This document shows, piece by piece, positions 47,131-52,372 of a stretch of DNA of 52,372 nt. Made by a program: the position numbers and the translations under genes. Source of the stretch: Methylobacterium sp. E-065 (GTDB taxonomy: Bacteria; Pseudomonadota; Alphaproteobacteria; Rhizobiales; Beijerinckiaceae); NCBI RefSeq assembly GCF_022829605.1, contig NZ_JAKSYD010000118.1, positions 1-52,372 on the forward strand, read 5' to 3'. The number at the start of each line of letters is the position of its first letter. Within the stretch, counting starts at the first letter, position 1. Under the pieces are notes generated by a model, which made no database searches, had not been told where the DNA came from, and saw nothing but the letters and a program-made list of their open reading frames with translations.

Positions 47131-48735
47131 TCAGGACACGTGTGTGCCCGGGACAGCCGCCAGCAGGCTGCGCGTATAAGCGTGCTCCGGCGCCGCGAAC
47201 AGCTCGGCGGTGCCGCGCATCTCCACGATGGCGCCCCGATGCATCACGGCGATCCGGTCGCAGATCGTGGCCGCCACCCGCAGGTCGTGGGTGATGAATA
47301 GCATCGCAAGCGACAGGCGCTGCTTCAGGTCCTCCAGCAGGTCCAGCACCTGCCGCTGGACCGAGACGTCGAGCGCCGAGACCGCCTCGTCGGCCACCAG
47401 CACGTCCGGCTCCATGGCGAGCGCCCGGGCGATGCCGATGCGCTGGCGCTGCCCGCCCGAGAAGGCGTTCGGGTAGCGGGCGGCGGCCTTGGGATCGAGG
47501 CCGACGAGGTCGAGGAGGCTGCGCGCCCGCTCCCGCGCCTCCGCGGCCGGGACCCCGTGGGCGATCGGGCCCGCCGTGATGATCTGTTCCACGGTGCGGC
47601 GCGGGTTCAGGGACGCGAACGGATCCTGAAAGATCATCTGGATGCGAGTGCGCTTGTCGCGCAATTCGGCCTTCCCGAGGGCTGTGTAGTCGAGGTCGCC
47701 GAGCCGGACTGTGCCGCCGTCGGGCTCGATCAGCCGGATGGCGAGTCGCGCCGTGGTCGACTTGCCGGAGCCGGACTCGCCGACGATGCCGAGAGTCTCA
47801 CCGCGGCGGACATCGAAGGAGACCTCTTTGACCGCCGCCACGATTCGCGGCTTGCCGAACAGGCCGGAGCGTCCCGCATAGGTCTTGGACAGGCCGCTCA
47901 CCGTAAGGGCGACCGGGGCCGCCGCCAGGGGTGGGCGCGCCGGCGGCGTGAGGCTGGGGACTGCGGCGAGCAACGCCTTGGTGTAGGGCGCCTGCGGATT
48001 GCGCAGCACGGCCTCGGCGGTGCCGGATTCCACCAGCCGCCCGCGCTGGAGCACCGCCACGTGGTCGGCGATCTCCGCCACCACGCCGAAATCGTGGGTG
48101 ATGAACAGGACGCTCATCCCACGCTTCTGCTGCAGGTCGCGGATCAGCCGGAGGATCTGGGCCTGGGTGGTGACGTCCAGCGCCGTGGTCGGCTCGTCGG
48201 CGACCAGCACAGACGGCTCCAGCGCCAGAGCCATGGCGATCATCGCCCGCTGCCGCTGGCCGCCGGAGAGCTGGTGCGGGTAGGCCCGCACCGCCTCCTG
48301 GGGGTTCGGCAGCCCGACCTCGGTGGCGAGCGCCTCCACCCGGGCCCAGCGCTCGCTGCGGGTGAGCAGGTTGTGGGCTTCGAACATCTCGGCGATCTGG
48401 TCGCCGATCCGCATCACCGGGTTCAGCGCCGTCATCGGCTCCTGGAACACCATGGCGATGCGCCGGCCCCGCAGGGCGCGCCACGCGGGCTCGTCGAGGG
48501 TCAGGAGATCCCGGCCCTCGAACAGGATCGACCCGGCCGTCGGTTTCAGCGCCCGCGGCAGGAGGCCGGTCAGCGCGTAGGCGCTCATCGACTTGCCGGA
48601 GCCCGATTCCCCGACCACGCACAGGATTTTCCCGGCTTCCAGGTCGAGGTTCAAGCCCTCGACCGCGTGCGGGCGGTCGGCGCCCTTGGGGAGCGCGATC
48701 GTCAGATCGCGGATGCGAACGACCGACTCGCTCAT
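47131..48735 (-). CDS. fused dipeptide-type ABC ATPase (two nucleotide-binding domains)
   Basis: A 534-residue double ATPase. Domain 1 (about 5-260) has [28 protein letters not shown] and [11 protein letters not shown]. Domain 2 (about 275-530) has [28 protein letters not shown] and [11 protein letters not shown]. It lacks the Cys-rich C-terminal extension of separate DppD/DppF proteins. It is last in a minus-strand operon with an M20 peptidase, two permeases and a binding protein, and should power that importer. The gap to the peptidase gene is 3 bases. Confidence 0.92.
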   Translation of the reverse strand: MSESVVRIRDLTIALPKGADRPHAVEGLNLDLEAGKILCVVGESGSGKSMSAYALTGLLPRALKPTAGSILFEGRDLLTLDEPAWRALRGRRIAMVFQEPMTALNPVMRIGDQIAEMFEAHNLLTRSERWARVEALATEVGLPNPQEAVRAYPHQLSGGQRQRAMIAMALALEPSVLVADEPTTALDVTTQAQILRLIRDLQQKRGMSVLFITHDFGVVAEIADHVAVLQRGRLVESGTAEAVLRNPQAPYTKALLAAVPSLTPPARPPLAAAPVALTVSGLSKTYAGRSGLFGKPRIVAAVKEVSFDVRRGETLGIVGESGSGKSTTARLAIRLIEPDGGTVRLGDLDYTALGKAELRDKRTRIQMIFQDPFASLNPRRTVEQIITAGPIAHGVPAAEARERARSLLDLVGLDPKAAARYPNAFSGGQRQRIGIARALAMEPDVLVADEAVSALDVSVQRQVLDLLEDLKQRLSLAMLFITHDLRVAATICDRIAVMHRGAIVEMRGTAELFAAPEHAYTRSLLAAVPGTHVS

Positions 48736-48738
48736 GAT

Positions 48739-50160
48739 TCAGGCCCTCGCGGTGCGGCGGCGGAGGATGTCGGGTCCGGCCTCGGCCAGATCCCAGAACA
48801 GACCGGCCATGATCGCCAGGCCCTCCCGGGTGCCGGAGGCGAGCATGTGCTCGTCCGGACCGTGCTGGCGGCAGGCCGGGTAGGAATGCGGCACCCACAG
48901 GGTCGGCAGCCCCAGAATCTCCGAGAAGGCGTCGTTCGGCAGTGAGCCGCCGAGGTTCGGCAGCAGCGCCGGTTTTTTGCCGGAACTGGCCTCGATCGAC
49001 TCCAGGGCCCACTCGACCCAGGGGTCTTCCACGGGCAACCGTGTCGCCTGAAACACCTCTGCGGCGCGGGCCGGCCTGACCTCGATCATCGGGAAGCCGT
49101 GCGCGTCGAGATGGGTGCGCACGTTCTGGATGAGATTCTGCCAGTCGGTGCCGACCACGAAGCGCAGCTGCAGGGTCGCCTTGGCGTGGGGCGGCACGGC
49201 GTTGAGCGGCCCGTCCGGATCGCCGGTCTTGAAGGCCAGCACCTCCAGCGTGTTCCAGGCGAAGACCCGCTCGGCCGGCGTCAGGCTCGGCTCGCCCCAG
49301 TCGGTGTCGATCGTGGGCGCGGTCGGGTCCTCGCCGACGCGGATGTCGGCGAGCGCCGCGCGCACGCCCTCGGGGATTGGCGGCGGCCGCAGGGCGTCCA
49401 CCAGGATGCTGCCGCGGGCATCGACCATCGAGGCGATTGCCGAGGCCAGCACGGTGCCGGGGTTGCGCAGCAGCCCGCCCCAATTGCCGGAATGGTGCGG
49501 GCCTTCCCGCAGATCGAGGTTCAGCTCGAAATTGTAGGCGCCGCGGGAGCCCAGGAAGAGGGTCGGGCGCTCGCCGTTGAGCCGCGGTCCGTCCGAGGCG
49601 ATCAGCACGTCGGAACGCAGCGCCTCGGCCTGCGCGCGGCAGAACGGCCGCAGACCCGGGGAGCCGGATTCCTCGCCCATCTCGATCAGCAGCTTCACGT
49701 TGAAGCCCAGATGCCCTTCGCGGGCCGCGATCACCTGCTCCAGCGCCGCGAGGTTGATGACGTGCTGGCCCTTGTTGTCGGCGGTGCCGCGGCCGTACCA
49801 GCGGTCGCCCTCGACCACGATCTCCCAGGGGCCGAGGCCCTCCCGCCACTGCTCAGGGTAGCCCCGCACCGTGTCGCCGTGGCCGTAGATCAGCACGGTC
49901 GGCAGATCCGCGCCCTCGTGCCGCTCGGCGACCAGGAACGGCCCGTGCACGCCATCCGGGTTGTCGAAGACTTTTGGGGCTGCGAAGCCGAGGCGGGCGA
50001 CAAGCGGCGTGATGAAGGCGTCGAGATAGGCGCGGAGCGCTGCTTCCTGGCCGGGGGCCTGGCTCTCGGTGGGCATCGCCACCGCCTCCCGCAGGCGTGC
50101 GAGGAACGCGCCCGAGTCGAAGCTGTCAGTGGCGCGCGCGATGGCGGCGTCTCGCGTCAT
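48739..50160 (-). CDS. M20-family metallopeptidase
   Basis: A 473-residue cytoplasmic peptidase. The M20 order is clear: first metal His in YGHGDTV (about 105), bridging Asp in GRGTADNKGQ (about 135), catalytic Glu pair in EMGEESGSPG (about 175) and a final His in RQHGPDEHM near residue 437. The lid/dimerisation domain lies at about 215-345. The start at 50160 (MTRDAAIAR) is preferred over 50262. M20 enzymes cleave dipeptides or acylated amino acids; placed inside a peptide-importer operon, it likely cleaves the imported substrate. It lies between the DppC-type permease (61 bases) and the fused ATPase. Confidence 0.9.
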   Translation of the reverse strand: MTRDAAIARATDSFDSGAFLARLREAVAMPTESQAPGQEAALRAYLDAFITPLVARLGFAAPKVFDNPDGVHGPFLVAERHEGADLPTVLIYGHGDTVRGYPEQWREGLGPWEIVVEGDRWYGRGTADNKGQHVINLAALEQVIAAREGHLGFNVKLLIEMGEESGSPGLRPFCRAQAEALRSDVLIASDGPRLNGERPTLFLGSRGAYNFELNLDLREGPHHSGNWGGLLRNPGTVLASAIASMVDARGSILVDALRPPPIPEGVRAALADIRVGEDPTAPTIDTDWGEPSLTPAERVFAWNTLEVLAFKTGDPDGPLNAVPPHAKATLQLRFVVGTDWQNLIQNVRTHLDAHGFPMIEVRPARAAEVFQATRLPVEDPWVEWALESIEASSGKKPALLPNLGGSLPNDAFSEILGLPTLWVPHSYPACRQHGPDEHMLASGTREGLAIMAGLFWDLAEAGPDILRRRTARA

Positions 50161-50221
50161 GGTGTGTTTCCCGTGAAACATTCTGGTGCCGTGCCGCCCG
50201 GATCCTCGCCGGAGGGCATCG

Positions 50222-51157
50222 TCAGTGGCGCGCCTCGGGCGCCGTGATGTCGCGCAGGCCATCCCCCAGGAGGTTGATCGCCAGCACGAGGAGGAGGAGC
50301 GCCACGCCCGGAATGGTGATCACCCAGGGCTGGAAGAACATGTACTGCTTGCCCTCGGCGATCATCAGGCCCCAAGAGGGCAGGGGCGGCTGCACGCCGA
50401 GGCCGAGGAACGACAGGGCGGCCTCCAGCAGGATCGCGTGGGCCATCTCCAGGGTCGCCACGACGATCAACGCGTTCATGATGTTGGGCAGGATTTCCTG
50501 GCCGATGATGCGCAGGTCCGAGAGCCCGACAGCCCGCGCCGCGCTGACGAAATCCTGGTTGCGGATCTGCTGGGTGGCGGCGCGCGTCACCACGGCGAAG
50601 CGGTCCCAGAGCAGGAAGCCCAGCACCAGCACCACCACCTTCAGGGAGCCGCCAACAAGGGCCGCCATGGCGAGCGCCACCAGCACCACCGGCATGGCGA
50701 GCCGGGTGGTCACGATGTAGCTCACCACCGAATCGACCCAGCCGCCGAAATAACCGGCGCAGAGCCCCAGCACCGTGCCGATGAACCCGGAGATCAACGC
50801 CGCCGAGAGGCCGATCAGCAGGGAGATCTGGCCGCCGTAGAGCAGGCGGCTGAGATAATCGCGGCCGAGCTTGTCGGTGCCGAGCACGTGGTCCCAGGTG
50901 CCCTTGGCCAGCCAGATCGGCGGGATCAGGCGGCGGGACACGTCCTGCGCGTAGGGGTCGTGCGGGGCGACGAGCGGCGCGGCCAAAGCTGCCAGCACGA
51001 TCAGCCCGAGGATCCCGGCCCCGATCAGGAAGCCGGTGTGGCGCAGGCCCCGCCGCAGGATCAACCGGGTGGGGGAGGGTACCGGCGCCAGGGCGATCGG
51101 CACGTCCGGGGGCAGGGCCGGGGCGGCGAGCGCCGCCGTATCGGGGGGGAGGCTCAT
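50222..51157 (-). CDS. ABC transporter permease, DppC type
   Basis: A 311-residue permease starting MSLPPDTAAL with GGGGGGA upstream. A polar N-terminal 35 residues is followed by six helices. It has VLGTDKLGRDYLSRLLYGG, the coupling loop DFVSAARAVGLSDLRIIG and the DppC ending INLLGDGLRDITAPE. It pairs with the DppB-type permease 14 bases upstream. Confidence 0.92.
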   Translation of the reverse strand: MSLPPDTAALAAPALPPDVPIALAPVPSPTRLILRRGLRHTGFLIGAGILGLIVLAALAAPLVAPHDPYAQDVSRRLIPPIWLAKGTWDHVLGTDKLGRDYLSRLLYGGQISLLIGLSAALISGFIGTVLGLCAGYFGGWVDSVVSYIVTTRLAMPVVLVALAMAALVGGSLKVVVLVLGFLLWDRFAVVTRAATQQIRNQDFVSAARAVGLSDLRIIGQEILPNIMNALIVVATLEMAHAILLEAALSFLGLGVQPPLPSWGLMIAEGKQYMFFQPWVITIPGVALLLLVLAINLLGDGLRDITAPEARH

Positions 51158-51171
51158 GGCGGGCTCCATCC

Positions 51172-52089
51172 TCACGCTTGGCGCAGGCGCGGATCGAGGA
51201 AGGCGTTCAGCAGGTCGGCGGCGAGCGTCAGGCCGATGTAGATCATGGCCAGAACCAGCACGATCGCCTGGACGACGGGGAAGTCGTTGCGGGCGATGGA
51301 TTCCCAGGCGAGCTGCCCGAGGCCCTGGAGCGAGAACACCGCCTCGATCACGATCGAGCCGCCGAGCATGAAGCCGAACTGCACCGCCGACAGGGCGATC
51401 ACCGGGATGACGGCATTGCGCAGGGCGTGGCGCACCAGAATCTTCCGGGGCGGCAGTCCCTTGGCGCGGGCGGTGCGGACATAGTCGGAGGCCAGCACCT
51501 CCAGCATGCCGTTGCGGGTCAGTCGCATCACCGCCGGCATCGCGTAATAGCCGAGCGCCACCGCGGGCAGGACGAAGTTCTGCCAACCGGCGTTGCCCGA
51601 GACCGGCAGCCAGCGGAGATTCACGGAAAAGATCAGGATCAGCGTCAGGCCGAACCAGAAGCTCGGCATCGCCTGACCGAGCACCGAGACGGCGAGCGCC
51701 GTCCGGTCGATCCAAGTGTCTCGCTTGACGGCGGCGACGACGCCCAGCGGGATCGCCACGAACAGCGCCACGGCGAGCGCGATGAAGCCGAGATACAGGG
51801 TGATCGGCAGGCGGGCGGCCAGCAGGTCGATCACGCTCTCGCGGAAGTAGAAGGAGTTGCCGAAGTCGAGATGCAGCGCCCGCCAGCCCCAGGTGAGGAA
51901 CTGGGTGAGCATCGGCTGGTCCAGCCCGTAATCCTGGCGGATCTGGGCGATCTGCGGGCCGGTGGCCTCGGGTCCGGCGATCGCGGTGGCGAGGTCACCC
52001 GAGAGGTGGAGGAGCAGGAAGCTCGCCACCGAGACCGTGAACGCCACCGCCAGGGCGACCAGGATGCGCCGGACCGTGAACGCCAGCAT
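51172..52089 (-). CDS. ABC transporter permease, DppB type
   Basis: A 305-residue permease beginning MLAFTVRRILVALAVAF. It has a periplasmic loop with YGLDQPMLTQFLTWG, the coupling loop DYVRTARAKGLPPRKILV near residue 200 and the ending DLLNAFLDPRLRQA. It forms the pore with the DppC-type protein. It is separated from the upstream binding-protein gene by a 194-base gap that holds the paired palindromic repeat also found at 38451. Confidence 0.92.
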   Translation of the reverse strand: MLAFTVRRILVALAVAFTVSVASFLLLHLSGDLATAIAGPEATGPQIAQIRQDYGLDQPMLTQFLTWGWRALHLDFGNSFYFRESVIDLLAARLPITLYLGFIALAVALFVAIPLGVVAAVKRDTWIDRTALAVSVLGQAMPSFWFGLTLILIFSVNLRWLPVSGNAGWQNFVLPAVALGYYAMPAVMRLTRNGMLEVLASDYVRTARAKGLPPRKILVRHALRNAVIPVIALSAVQFGFMLGGSIVIEAVFSLQGLGQLAWESIARNDFPVVQAIVLVLAMIYIGLTLAADLLNAFLDPRLRQA

Positions 52090-52159
52090 GGCTCAGGCTC
52101 CTTTCTGGAGATCGGCGACGGATCGGTTGGTGGTGGCGGGATCCGGACGGATCGCGGGT

Positions 52160-52256
52160 CCCCTCTCCCGTTCGGGAGAGGGACAGGGTGAGGGATGAGA
52201 ACTTTCCGGAGAGGTCGCACCCCTCACCCCAACCCTCTCCCGCACGGGAGAGGGGG
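52160..52256. repeat. second copy of the paired palindromic repeat
   Basis: CCCCTCTCCC-GTTC-GGGAGAGGG with ACAGGGTGAGGGATGAGAAC (52160-52202) faces an inverted partner, CTCACCCCAACCCTCTCCCG and CACGGGAGAGGG (52224-52254). The match to 38451-38589 is close, and it again lies between a binding-protein stop and a DppB-type start. Confidence 0.75.
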
Positions 52257-52283
52257 CCGGTCGCGCAGCGGCGGCCATCACCG

Positions 52284-52372
52284 TCACTTCCACGACGCCG
52301 CATAGAAGCGCGCCACCTCGTCGGGCTGCGCGGTGAAGGTGAGGTCCGACGTGAAGGCGTAGTTGGTCGAGT
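52284..52372 (-). CDS. C-terminal end of an ABC substrate-binding protein, cut by the window
   Basis: The last 28 codons of a reading frame (ending DEVARFYAASWK, stop at 52284-52286) continue beyond the window. Its position before two Dpp-type permeases, and an ending resembling those of peptide-binding proteins, suggest an SBP_bac_5 binding protein. The call rests mostly on context. Confidence 0.6.
   Translation of the reverse strand, partial: STNYAFTSDLTFTAQPDEVARFYAASWK

Overview
The window reads as a chromosomal segment of a high-GC alphaproteobacterium, most likely Methylobacterium or a close Hyphomicrobiales relative. The support is the strong GC bias at third codon positions, a MucR/Ros-family regulator, two perfect CtrA-type boxes (TTAA-N7-TTAA), a PaoABC-type molybdenum aldehyde oxidoreductase, and several dipeptide-type ABC transporters. 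The genus is my inference from overall gene style; no search was run. I see no tRNA, rRNA, CRISPR array, transposase or phage gene.

Layout. 1-3.4 kb: a decayed S8 (subtilisin-like) autotransporter protease on the minus strand, with an in-frame stop and a frameshift, then an AraC-type regulator whose 5' end also carries an in-frame TAG. 3.7-8.6 kb: a calcineurin-like phosphoesterase, then an ArsB-like permease, a duplicated DUF606 permease and a membrane-anchored TAXI-type binding protein in one close-packed set. 8.8-19.2 kb: small genes, a peptide-deformylase-like protein with altered metal-binding motifs, a molybdopterin oxidoreductase, an orphan peptide-binding protein, CYTH and NUDIX enzymes, an MHYT-PAS-GGDEF-EAL cyclic-di-GMP protein and a four-cysteine mini-protein. 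19.4-23.2 kb: paoABC. 23.3-28.4 kb: a stand-alone response regulator, two minus-strand genes, then a run of three coiled-coil genes and a second stand-alone response regulator, preceded by the two CtrA-type boxes. 28.5-33.8 kb: a second bis-MGD molybdoenzyme, a flavin monooxygenase and a zinc-ribbon methyltransferase. 34.4-43.8 kb: a fused two-domain peptide ABC ATPase divergent from a complete six-gene operon (binding protein, two permeases, two ATPases, amidohydrolase). 43.9-45.6 kb: a NitT/TauT-type ATPase-permease pair without a binding protein. 46-47 kb: a MucR-like regulator and a convergent unknown gene. 47.1 kb to the end: a second peptide-type operon on the minus strand (binding protein cut by the window end, two permeases, M20 peptidase, fused ATPase).

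Functionally, the window combines scavenging of peptides or acylated amino compounds (two ABC systems, each with its own hydrolase) with molybdenum redox enzymes and a signalling and cell-architecture block. The most interesting region is 24.2-28.4 kb. There a large coiled-coil protein of crescentin-like architecture, two smaller coiled-coil proteins and a response regulator appear co-transcribed, downstream of perfect CtrA boxes. This suggests a cell-cycle-timed structural or polarity module. A second notable pattern is that both peptide-transport operons carry the same paired palindromic repeat at the same place, between the binding-protein gene and the first permease gene.
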